In this document: positions 1-6,279 of the stretch, one piece after another
Layout: every line of letters starts with the position of its first letter
How positions within the stretch are numbered: position 1 is the first letter of the stretch
Source: an uncultured Lachnospiraceae bacterium
Lineage (GTDB): Bacteria > Bacillota > Clostridia > Lachnospirales > Lachnospiraceae
Reading direction: 5' to 3'
Assembly: GCA_949346185.1 (NCBI GenBank)
Contig: CASGVX010000108.1
Coordinates: 1-7,223 of the forward strand
DNA length: 7,223 nucleotides
The notes under the pieces: generated by a model
The model's database searches: none
The model's input: only the letters and a program-made list of their open reading frames with translations
What the model was told of the DNA's origin: nothing
Program-made: the position numbers and the translations under genes

Positions 1-258
1 GTATTCATAGCAGTTGAGCTTCGTGTTCGTGCCGTTGCAGTAGCCAATCTGAATGGGCATTCCCCCATATTCATTATCCCGCAGCTGCTGATATACGGCT
101 GTGGATTCCAAGACATCTACAGAGGGAACGTAGATTACGCTATCCTCCGGCTTCTCCGAATTGGCCGCCAGCGTGTCCAGCAGTTCTGTGAAATCATATC
201 CTTCCAGCACTTGTCCATAAGTGGCGAAGGAATCGTCAAATACTGATTGAATTTTCAT
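1..258 (-). CDS. DUF4867-like protein, N-terminal part (cut by window edge)
   Basis: Eighty-six codons read from the ATG at 258-256 to the window edge with no stop, so the C-terminal part is missing. The start is supported by an AAAGAGG ribosome binding site a few bases upstream (264-270 on the plus strand). The protein begins MKIQSVFDDSFATYGQ and contains DSVIYVPSV, GGMPIQIGYCNG and TKLNCYEY. I recognise this series as typical of the DUF4867 family, which I recall as cupin-like proteins of roughly 200 residues in Clostridia with no proven reaction. The opening resembles the ureidoglycolate-lyase-like cupin fold, but only the first half is visible and no metal-binding motif can be checked. 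No signal peptide or membrane segment is seen. It is transcribed divergently from the nitrilase gene and has its own promoter. The gene is almost certainly real; the family name comes from memory. Confidence 0.75.
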   Translation of the reverse strand, partial: MKIQSVFDDSFATYGQVLEGYDFTELLDTLAANSEKPEDSVIYVPSVDVLESTAVYQQLRDNEYGGMPIQIGYCNGTNTKLNCYEY

Positions 259-299
259 ACATACCTCTTTTCTGCACTGCTATGTCATGTCGCTAGATA

Positions 300-318
300 T
301 GCGCGCTGGCAGTGCGCA
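300..318. repeat. Short GC-rich inverted repeat (hairpin)
   Basis: TGCGCGCT and AGTGCGCA flank a three-base GGC loop, giving an 8-pair stem on the plus strand that includes one G-T pair. On the minus strand that pair becomes an A-C mismatch, so the stem there is weaker. It lies in the predicted 5' leader of the DUF4867-like gene, about 40 bases before its start. No T-run follows in either direction, so it is not a normal intrinsic terminator. It could be a repressor operator or an RNA-stabilising stem; the sequence does not decide between them. Confidence 0.35.
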
Positions 319-370
319 GCGTAAGATTTTTAGTTTGCTCCATAAATTGGCAAAATGCCTGACTATAGAA

Positions 371-398
371 ATTATAACATGCTCATTTAAAAAATCAA
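371..398 (-). promoter_or_regulatory. Sigma-A-type promoter for the DUF4867-like gene
   Basis: Read on the minus strand: TTGATT (398-393), a 16-base spacer, then TATAAT (376-371) preceded by TG in the extended -10 position (TGTTATAAT). The -10 is perfect and the -35 matches four of six. Transcription would start near 364, leaving a leader of about 105 bases before the ATG at 258. Confidence 0.65.
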
Positions 399-423
399 TG
401 ACGTTTTTTGCGAGCGTTGTCTA

Positions 424-452
424 TTGTATTATGAAGGGAATACCAGTATAAT
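424..452 (+). promoter_or_regulatory. Probable promoter for the nitrilase/TPR unit
   Basis: TTGTAT (424-429), a 17-base spacer and a perfect TATAAT (447-452). The -35 matches only in its first three bases. Transcription would start near 459, about 100 bases before the nitrilase start at 563. No better pair was found closer to the gene. The promoter lies about 25 bases from the oppositely directed one at 371-398, so the two could compete or share a regulator. Confidence 0.5.
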
Positions 453-562
453 AATATTTGAAGCTGCTGTAAAAAGTGGCTGTTTCTATATAAATGAAAG
501 AATTATCGTGACTGGCAGCATGGAGAGCAAGACTGTTTTATTGGAGATAAGGGAGGACTGTT

Positions 563-1354
563 ATGCGAGTAGCTCTGGGACAGCTGGATATGGTCTGGGA
601 GAATCAGGCGGCTTCGCTGAAGAAGGCGGAGAAAATGGTGGCGGAAGCGGCTAGAGGAAAATGTGATTTGATTGTATTTCCAGAGATGGCTTTCACCGGC
701 TTTTCCGTGAATTTGGACAAGGTGGGGGAGGAGGCGGCATGTTCTGCCACCAAGGGGGAAGTCATGAGGATGGCGCAGGCCTATGGCATCGGCATTGCCT
801 ATGGCTGGGCGGCTCTGCCGTCTCCCGGGGAGAAGAAGGGAAGGAATTTATTTACGCTTATCAGTGCCCGGGGAGAAGAGGTGGGAGAGTATGCGAAACT
901 GCATCCTTTTTCCTATGGAAGGGAACATGAGAACTATCGACCGGGGGAGCAAGTGGTTACATTTCCTTATCTAGGGAGGCAGGTGGCAATGTTTATCTGT
1001 TATGATCTGCGTTTTCCCGAAATATTTCACATTGCGGCAAGGGAGGCAGATGTGATGCTGGTGATTGCGAATTGGCCGGCCATACGCAGCGCCCATTGGC
1101 AGACCCTTCTCCGAGCCAGGGCGATTGAAACCCAGTCCTATGTGGTGGGCGTTAATTGCGTAGGGCAACGGGATGGGGACTTTTATTCCGGGGACAGCAT
1201 GGCAGTGGATTGCATCGGGAATATATTGGGACAGATTTCCGGCAGGGAGGGGGTCCTGATCTGCGAATTGGAGGATCGGGCGTGGCGGCTAAGAGAGAAG
1301 TTTGCTACGGCGAAAGATAGAAGAGAAGAATTATATAGCAGTTATTATAGATAG
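563..1354 (+). CDS. Carbon-nitrogen hydrolase (nitrilase superfamily, omega-amidase-like)
   Basis: This 263-residue protein is the usual single-domain length for a CN-hydrolase. The catalytic residues are visible: Glu41 in FPEM, Lys112 in KLHPF and Cys146 in ICYDLRFPE, with Glu121 in EHENYRPG as the likely auxiliary glutamate. The family hydrolyses small amides or nitriles through a cysteine thioester, generally as a soluble cytoplasmic enzyme. The EHENYRPG stretch and the C-terminal KDRREELY resemble omega-amidase/YafV proteins, which deaminate alpha-keto-glutaramate or alpha-keto-succinamate. The substrate is therefore an inference; other small amides are possible. The ATG at 563 is chosen because GGGAGG (551-556) lies six bases upstream and the protein starts with the family-typical MRVALGQLD. 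It is the first gene of a two-gene unit, with 14 bases to the TPR gene. No signal peptide is seen and all four active-site residues are present. Confidence 0.92.
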   Translation: MRVALGQLDMVWENQAASLKKAEKMVAEAARGKCDLIVFPEMAFTGFSVNLDKVGEEAACSATKGEVMRMAQAYGIGIAYGWAALPSPGEKKGRNLFTLISARGEEVGEYAKLHPFSYGREHENYRPGEQVVTFPYLGRQVAMFICYDLRFPEIFHIAAREADVMLVIANWPAIRSAHWQTLLRARAIETQSYVVGVNCVGQRDGDFYSGDSMAVDCIGNILGQISGREGVLICELEDRAWRLREKFATAKDRREELYSSYYR

Positions 1355-1368
1355 ATGGGGAGGCTGGC

Positions 1369-3933
1369 ATGAGACAGTATGAATTAGCAATCAGGATTGC
1401 GCAGGTACACCATTTGGTGGATGAGAGAAAATATAAAAAGGCGTTGGCGGTGATACAGACCATAGATATGCGTCAGGTGCGGGCACTCAGCGACTTGAAG
1501 GTGTTTGCGGAAGTTTATACCAAGACGGAGCAGTATGATGCGGCAAAGGCTACCTATCTGCGCATTTATCGACGCTCTCGTACAAAGCGAGTTCTGTATC
1601 GCCTGATCTATCTGTCCATCAGGACGAATGCGCTGAATGATGCGGAGGCGTATTATCAGGAATTTGTGAGAATGAATCCCAATGCCCGGGATGCCTTGAT
1701 TCTGAGATATCGCCTTGACAAGGCATCGGGGGCTTCCATGGACAAGTTGATAGATATTTTGCAGGAACTCAAGCAGGAAGAGTATATAGAGGAGTGGGCT
1801 TACGAATTGGCGAAATTATATCATCGTGCCGGCAGGAGGGAAGAGTGCAAGGAGGAGTGCGAGGATATCATTCTGTGGTTTGGTACCGGAGAGATCGTGG
1901 AGAGGGCTAGGATTCTCATTGACCATTTAGAGGAGGGCGACTCTGGGCTTTATTATGATGATAAGGACTTTACCGTGCCGAAGAAAGAGGAACCCAATCC
2001 GGAAGACACGGGCTCCCTGCCGGATTTGAAAGAATTTATCAGGGAAAAGAAGGCGCATAAGAAAGATGAGCACAGGGAAGGGAGACATGTCGAGAGAGAA
2101 CATGAGGAAGAGCGCGAGGAAGAGAAGTTCGCAGGTGAGGAGGAACATACAAAGAAAGAGACATTGTCGGAAGATGATTTCGTGGACGATTATGAGGATG
2201 ATATCTTTGGCGAAGGGGATATGGATTTGCCCCAGAAGGCAAAAGATGGAATCCATAAATTATCAGGGCTGTTTAAAATAGGGAAAAAAGAGGAGGGAGA
2301 GAATGGCAGCTCGCAAGGGAAGGAGCAACCCTCTGCCGCAGAATTGGTGGAACGGCTGGTGAAGGCTGAGAAACTGGAGCGGATGGGGCAGCCAGAGCCT
2401 GAGAAATATTTGAATCAAGGGGAGAATGCGCAGAAGAGGGAGAGACAGACTCGAAGGGAAATGCCTCAAAAGGAGGGAGAGACAGCGTCCAAGGAGGATT
2501 CCAAGCAAGAGGATGCCCTGCAGGCAACGCCGAAGTCCGCCCCCGTTAGAAAAACAGAGTCGGCAGTGGTTTTGGGGAATGGGGAAAGTCCTCGGAAATC
2601 AGGGGGCGAGGACGAGGTGAAGATTGGTTTTGTGCCCCATTCCCAGTCGGGCATGGGGATTACGCAGGATTTGGCAAAGGAAATCGCCGCCATCTACGAG
2701 ATGGAACACAGGGAACAGTTGAAGGAAAAGGCGGTAACTGTGATTCATGACACCTCTAATTTTGCCAGCAGCGTGGTAGACCGGATGACGCAGGCCGTGC
2801 AGAAAAATATTGGAAAGGGGTATATTCCGCTGGATATAGAGGAAATTCAGCCTGAAGATGAAGTGACGGTTCAGGGCAATCAGGGATTGGCTTCAGAAGG
2901 GGCAGAATTAATCGAAGCGCAAGGGGCGGAACAGAAGGAGATAGCATTGATTCGGGAAGGGGCAGAGGAGTTGCCAGAGGCAGTTCTGCAGACGGATATG
3001 GAAGAAGCAGAGGGAGAGCCAGAGGGAGCTTTGGAGACAATAGCAGGGGAATCCATGCCAGAAGCCGTTAGCGATAAGGAGATGAGAGAACGTGCGCTTA
3101 CGGAGATGCTGGAGGAGGAAGAGGAAGAAATCCAAGATGGCCTCACGGAAGAGCAGATTGCAGAAACGGCCAGACGGGATACGGAAACCCTGAAAAACCT
3201 TATGGAGGAGGAGATCAGGGATCCTGAACCGGAAGAATCGTCTTCATGCCACGAGATGGAAGAGCCGTCCATATCCCATGAAGAGGAAGAGGGAATGTTG
3301 GAAGAGGAGGCATCTGTTTCTAGGGAGGGGGTGCTAGTCAGGGAGAAGGCAAGGGAAGCACATTCAGATCAAGAGCCATCTCAGGAGCAGACTTCCGGGC
3401 TGGCGGGATATCAGGCTTTGGACATTCCGGTGGTAGAGACGGAGTATATGGAGATGCCCGAGATAACATATGAAGATTTGCCCACCACTAGAGCCTTGCA
3501 GCAATCCTTTAAAAATGTGCTCAAGTTGATTGCCGGAGAATTAGATCCCTCCCATTTTGTACTGATGGGGGATGGTTCGGAGCGGATTGTGGGAGTGTCA
3601 AAGCAGATTGTGCGGGTGATGAAGGAGACGGGGTATTTATCTCGGGGCAGGATTGCCAAGATTCATGCGAAACAGATTAATATGATGGATTTGATTAGTT
3701 TCCGCAGCCAGCTGAAGGGAAATTGCCTGCTGATTGAGGAGGCATCGGATCTTCTATTTCCAACAATCACTAGGCTGTTCTCCATTATGGAGGAGTACTA
3801 TGGGGATTTCGTGGTGATTCTGGTGGACGAGGGGACTACGCTGGATCAGTTGTTCCGCTTCGTACCGGCACTGGCTAAGAAGTTTAAGTATATTATTGAT
3901 ATTTCCGGCTATGCCCCGGAGGAGTTTCAATGA
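1369..3933 (+). CDS. TPR protein with long acidic linker and degenerate AAA+-like C-terminal domain
   Basis: A long open frame of 854 residues preceded by GGGGAGG (1357-1363), five bases before the ATG. Residues 1-188 are helical with TPR-like units near 3-33, 38-70, 71-104 and 143-175, for example YDAAKATYLRIYRRS and EEWAYELAKLYHRAG. Residues about 190-690 are Glu/Lys/Arg-rich low complexity and probably disordered, except for a more conventional stretch near 415-500 (KIGFVPHS, DLAKEIAAIYEMEH, SSVVDRMTQAV). Residues about 705-854 resemble the ATPase core of SpoVK/CbbX-type AAA+ proteins: HFVLMGDGSERIVG (729-742) sits where a P-loop should be, LLIEEA (787-792) where Walker B should be, and VVILVDEG (815-822) where the sensor-1 strand should be. 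The P-loop lysine and threonine are absent and the chain stops at about the end of the core, with no lid. I infer a cytoplasmic scaffold or pseudo-ATPase; the partner is unknown. It is probably co-transcribed with the nitrilase. No membrane segment or signal peptide is visible. Confidence 0.88.
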   Translation: MRQYELAIRIAQVHHLVDERKYKKALAVIQTIDMRQVRALSDLKVFAEVYTKTEQYDAAKATYLRIYRRSRTKRVLYRLIYLSIRTNALNDAEAYYQEFVRMNPNARDALILRYRLDKASGASMDKLIDILQELKQEEYIEEWAYELAKLYHRAGRREECKEECEDIILWFGTGEIVERARILIDHLEEGDSGLYYDDKDFTVPKKEEPNPEDTGSLPDLKEFIREKKAHKKDEHREGRHVEREHEEEREEEKFAGEEEHTKKETLSEDDFVDDYEDDIFGEGDMDLPQKAKDGIHKLSGLFKIGKKEEGENGSSQGKEQPSAAELVERLVKAEKLERMGQPEPEKYLNQGENAQKRERQTRREMPQKEGETASKEDSKQEDALQATPKSAPVRKTESAVVLGNGESPRKSGGEDEVKIGFVPHSQSGMGITQDLAKEIAAIYEMEHREQLKEKAVTVIHDTSNFASSVVDRMTQAVQKNIGKGYIPLDIEEIQPEDEVTVQGNQGLASEGAELIEAQGAEQKEIALIREGAEELPEAVLQTDMEEAEGEPEGALETIAGESMPEAVSDKEMRERALTEMLEEEEEEIQDGLTEEQIAETARRDTETLKNLMEEEIRDPEPEESSSCHEMEEPSISHEEEEGMLEEEASVSREGVLVREKAREAHSDQEPSQEQTSGLAGYQALDIPVVETEYMEMPEITYEDLPTTRALQQSFKNVLKLIAGELDPSHFVLMGDGSERIVGVSKQIVRVMKETGYLSRGRIAKIHAKQINMMDLISFRSQLKGNCLLIEEASDLLFPTITRLFSIMEEYYGDFVVILVDEGTTLDQLFRFVPALAKKFKYIIDISGYAPEEFQ

Positions 3934-3990
3934 TGGGTTTCTGACAGAAAATGATATTCCTTTCCAGTTAAGTTTTTGGATTTGGCTGGC

Positions 3991-4042
3991 AATGCTGAAC
4001 CCCCCGGCCTATGTCATGGCATAGGTCGGGGGGGTTCGCATT
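3991..4042. terminator. Long hairpin between convergent genes, probable bidirectional terminator
   Basis: AATGC, a bulged T, then GAACCCCCCGGCCTATG pair with CATAGGTCGGGGGGGTTC and GCATT around a six-base TCATGG loop. The stem has about 22 pairs, one single-base bulge on each side and one G-T pair. It starts 57 bases after the TPR gene's stop and ends five bases before the last codons of mrp on the other strand. Placement between two converging genes supports termination in both directions. The T-tract is poor (TTCTTGTC on the plus strand, none on the minus strand), so it may instead mainly protect mRNA 3' ends. Confidence 0.6.
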
Positions 4043-4046
4043 CTTG

Positions 4047-4877
4047 TCATCCTATGGCTTCAATAGCTTTCACCGCTTGGTCGAACCAGTTCCCGTCGTC
4101 CAGATTCTCCACGTCTCCCGCATCGCTGGCGGCTGAGATGGCTGGCGTCATGGGAATCTTGCCTAGGATGGGCAGTCCGTACTGGGCGGCTACTTCCTCT
4201 ACGTGGCTCTCGCCAAATACGTTGATATGCTCCTTGCATCCCGGGCACTCCACGTAACTCATATTCTCAATGATTCCTAGGATGGGAATATTCATCATCT
4301 GCGCCATCTTTACGGCCTTTCCCACGATCATGGACACCAATTCCTGAGGGGAGGTGACGATGACAATGCCGTCCACGGGAATGGCCTGGAATACGGTTAG
4401 CGGCACATCTCCGGTTCCCGGCGGCATATCCACAAACATATAATCCACATCCGTCCAGATGACATCCTGCCAGAATTGCTTCACGGTTCCGGCAATAACT
4501 GGGCCCCGCCAGATGACTGGGTCTGAGGTGTCTTCCAGCAGAAGGTTTACCGACATGGTTTGGATGCCGGTTTTTGTCACCACAGGGTCGATTCCGCTCT
4601 CGTTTCCGGTGGCTCTGGAGGTGATGCCAAATGCCTTGGGGATGGAGGGACCTGTAATATCCGCATCCAATATGGCGGTGCGGTAGCCTTTTCGCTGGAA
4701 ATTGACGGCCAGCATGGAGGAAATCATGGATTTTCCCACGCCGCCTTTGCCGCTCACCACGCCGATGACTTTCTTAATGCTGCTCTTTTCATGGGGCTTT
4801 TCTAAAAAACTCTCAGGACTTCTGCTACTGCAGTCAGCAGAACAGCTGGAGCAGTCGTGATTGCATTCTTCGCTCAT
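4047..4877 (-). CDS. mrp: Mrp/NBP35-family iron-sulfur cluster carrier ATPase
   Basis: A 276-residue cytoplasmic P-loop protein of the MinD/Mrp class, thought to bind a [4Fe-4S] cluster, usually as a dimer, and pass it to apoproteins in an ATP-dependent way. The deviant Walker A GKGGVGKS lies at 43-50, with signature Lys44 and Lys49. DADITGPS follows at 71-78 and FVDMPPGTGD (switch II/Walker B) at 148-157. The bridging-cluster CxxC is Cys211/Cys214 in VECPGCKEH. Before the ATPase domain is a cysteine-rich tail, CNHDCSSCSADC, with Cys5, 9, 12 and 16, reminiscent of the extra N-terminal cluster of Nbp35 but with different spacing. There is no DUF59/MIP18 domain at the N-terminus, unlike many longer Mrp proteins. 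The start is supported by AAAGGAAG upstream (4885-4892 on the plus strand). It has its own promoter and is transcribed alone, divergently from the DUF6128-like gene. All key residues are intact. Confidence 0.95.
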   Translation of the reverse strand: MSEECNHDCSSCSADCSSRSPESFLEKPHEKSSIKKVIGVVSGKGGVGKSMISSMLAVNFQRKGYRTAILDADITGPSIPKAFGITSRATGNESGIDPVVTKTGIQTMSVNLLLEDTSDPVIWRGPVIAGTVKQFWQDVIWTDVDYMFVDMPPGTGDVPLTVFQAIPVDGIVIVTSPQELVSMIVGKAVKMAQMMNIPILGIIENMSYVECPGCKEHINVFGESHVEEVAAQYGLPILGKIPMTPAISAASDAGDVENLDDGNWFDQAVKAIEAIG

Positions 4878-4940
4878 GTTTTTTCTTCCTTTCTACTTTT
4901 TTAACTTTATCGTTTCCTATTCATTGCAATGCCATACAGT

Positions 4941-4968
4941 ATTATACCATGCTCTGCCTAAAAGTCTA
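4941..4968 (-). promoter_or_regulatory. Extended -10 promoter for mrp
   Basis: On the minus strand: TAGACT (4968-4963), a 16-base spacer, then TATAAT (4946-4941) preceded by TG (TGGTATAAT). The -10 is perfect and extended; the -35 matches four of six. Transcription would start near 4934, giving a leader of about 57 bases before the mrp ATG. No equally good promoter was seen for the divergent gene at 5073; the nearest candidate is a weak TTCTAT/TATAGA pair with an 18-base spacer just before 5030. Confidence 0.65.
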
Positions 4969-4984
4969 GGACGATGTTAGACAT
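4957..4984. repeat. Overlapping inverted repeats at the mrp -35 region
   Basis: Three small dyads overlap here: CCTA/TAGG (4957-4960 and 4967-4970), GTCTA/TAGAC (4964-4968 and 4978-4982, nine bases apart) and ATGT-TAG-ACAT (4974-4984). The GTCTA arm covers most of the mrp -35 hexamer. This is a plausible position for a repressor site, but the arms are only four or five bases, and such short dyads in A/T-rich DNA can arise by chance. Confidence 0.3.
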
Positions 4985-5072
4985 ATTTTTGGAAAAGCTG
5001 GTTCTATTTTGAGGGATGGGTGGAATATAGATAGTAACGTGTAGACCGCAGTCAATCAGGAGGAGAAGCAGC

Positions 5073-6254
5073 ATGAATCATTATGAGAGAATTGTATCAT
5101 ACATACATCAGTATCAGGGGGGAGCAAAGGGGGCAAATGTAGGATATGCCAAGATAGAGAAGCGGGGGGAGGACTGCAGGATTCATGTGCAGCTGCGCAA
5201 TGGGCATGCGAGCAGGAATCCTCAGATATATCTGTTCAGGCAGCTGGAAGGGGGCATTCGCTCCGTTCCCATGGGTGAGATGTCAATGAGTGGAAATGAG
5301 ATCTATTTCAAGGGAAGCACGGCGGTGGGAAAATTGTTTGGGGCGGATTTATCCTTAGAAGAAGTGGATGGACTGTTGATTTATCTGAACCGAGACTATT
5401 ACTTTGCCACTTCTTGGAAGAATGACAGCATCTATCTGGGAAATTGGTCGCCGGAGGAACAGGGCGGGGAAAGGGCGGTCTCCGAGCATTCAGCAGAAGA
5501 AGGGAAAGGAATAGGGGGAGAGATGACCATCCGGGGAGATTCCAGCAGGGTGGAAGATATTTCGGGGGAGAAGGGGGAGCATTCGGAGGGATTCTCTCAG
5601 ACGGCCGAAATAACTGATGGGGAAGAACAGGGGGCGATGCCAACTGCCGGAAAGAGTGATGTGCAGGATCTTGTGGAAGGCAGGGAGGAGCAACAGCAGG
5701 AGAAGGACGAAAGACCGGAAAAGGATGCAGCCGTGATGGGCGAAGGGGTGAATGGCGGCAGCAGGGAGGTCATGACTGAGAAGGGGGAGAGAGAGGACGA
5801 GGAGCAGAAAAAGGAAAGGGGAGTCGGGGAAGGGAGCGTGGAAGCGGCTGGGACATCTCAATTACAGATGCAGGCAATCTGCGGGGTCTGCCCTTTTAAA
5901 CGTCAGAATGTGGACTATGGGAAAAGGATTTTGCTAAGTTTTCCTACTATGCGTCCCTTTCCGGAGGAAAAGGGTTCTGAGTGCGTCCGTCTGGAATTGC
6001 AGGATATCGGCTGCCTGCCCATGAAATACTGGTCGCTGTCAGGCAATCGGTTTCTGCTCCATGGCTACTACTGCTACCGCCATTTAATTTTCTGCCAGAA
6101 GGGGATGGGGAAATATATGCTGGGCGTTCCGGGCATATACAGTGACAGGGAGCAGAAGAATGCCCTTCGATTTGGATTTCATTCTTTCCAGTCTATTGGC
6201 GAGTTTGGAAAGCAGCAGGGGGCTTTTGGCTATTGGCTGATGGAACTGATGTAG
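5073..6254 (+). CDS. DUF6128-like protein with acidic linker, function unknown
   Basis: This 393-residue protein has AGGAGG (5058-5063) upstream of its ATG. Residues 1-130 look like a compact beta-rich domain (GANVGYAKIEKRGEDC, QIYLFRQ, LIYLNRDYYFATSW). Residues about 131-265 are Glu/Gly/Lys-rich low complexity, probably disordered. Residues about 269-393 form a second domain with CGVC (270-273), FPTMRPFP, HGYYCYRHLIF and YMLGVPGIYSDREQ, ending FGYWLMELM. The C-terminal series matches what I remember of DUF6128, a family found mainly in Lachnospirales with no assigned function; the name has not been checked by search. No catalytic motif, signal peptide or membrane helix is visible, so I expect a cytoplasmic protein. 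The CGVC pair could bind metal but has no obvious partner pair. It is divergent from mrp with 195 bases between starts and converges on the acetyltransferase gene with a 25-base gap. The gene is confident, the role unknown. Confidence 0.87.
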   Translation: MNHYERIVSYIHQYQGGAKGANVGYAKIEKRGEDCRIHVQLRNGHASRNPQIYLFRQLEGGIRSVPMGEMSMSGNEIYFKGSTAVGKLFGADLSLEEVDGLLIYLNRDYYFATSWKNDSIYLGNWSPEEQGGERAVSEHSAEEGKGIGGEMTIRGDSSRVEDISGEKGEHSEGFSQTAEITDGEEQGAMPTAGKSDVQDLVEGREEQQQEKDERPEKDAAVMGEGVNGGSREVMTEKGEREDEEQKKERGVGEGSVEAAGTSQLQMQAICGVCPFKRQNVDYGKRILLSFPTMRPFPEEKGSECVRLELQDIGCLPMKYWSLSGNRFLLHGYYCYRHLIFCQKGMGKYMLGVPGIYSDREQKNALRFGFHSFQSIGEFGKQQGAFGYWLMELM

Positions 6255-6279
6255 GCAAAAGAGCCAGTAATCCTATCTT

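Larger units (their letters stand above)
259..562. other. Divergent intergenic region (304 bases)
   Basis: No gene is supported here. The region holds two promoters pointing outward (371-398 minus and 424-452 plus), a short GC-rich hairpin at 300-318 and two untranslated leaders of roughly 100 bases each. The rest is A/T-rich. A frame starting with TTG at 424 runs into the nitrilase gene, but it has no ribosome binding site, begins within the promoter itself and ends in Gly/Glu runs caused by the nitrilase coding bias, so I do not call it a gene. I saw no T-box, riboswitch core or tRNA in the leaders, although I could not fold them by computer. Confidence 0.6.

Noticed and set aside
424..654. 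Short plus-strand frame starting with TTG before the nitrilase gene
   Set aside because: It has no ribosome binding site, its first codons are the promoter hexamers, and its second half is the nitrilase gene read in another frame.
2041..2160. Possible tandem repeat in the Glu/Lys/Arg-rich part of the TPR gene
   Set aside because: The stretch is compositionally biased but I could find no unit repeated with constant length; it is low complexity, not a true tandem array.
1927..3272. Several long minus-strand frames opposite the TPR gene, rich in Leu, Pro and Ser
   Set aside because: They mirror the GA-rich acidic linker on the plus strand, whose complement has few stop codons. No ribosome binding sites or recognisable motifs were seen.
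3918..3944. SD-like GGAGGAG followed by ATG overlapping the TPR gene's stop codon, suggesting a coupled gene
   Set aside because: The frame that starts there is only four codons (MMGF) before a TGA, so no gene follows.
3976..4257. Plus-strand frame across the convergent hairpin and the 3' end of mrp
   Set aside because: It starts in non-coding DNA, passes through the hairpin and then runs antisense to the well-supported mrp gene.
5308..5861. Minus-strand frames with hydrophobic stretches opposite the DUF6128-like linker
   Set aside because: The apparent Leu/Phe/Pro-rich segments are the complement of Glu/Gly/Lys codons. The real gene on the plus strand has a strong ribosome binding site.
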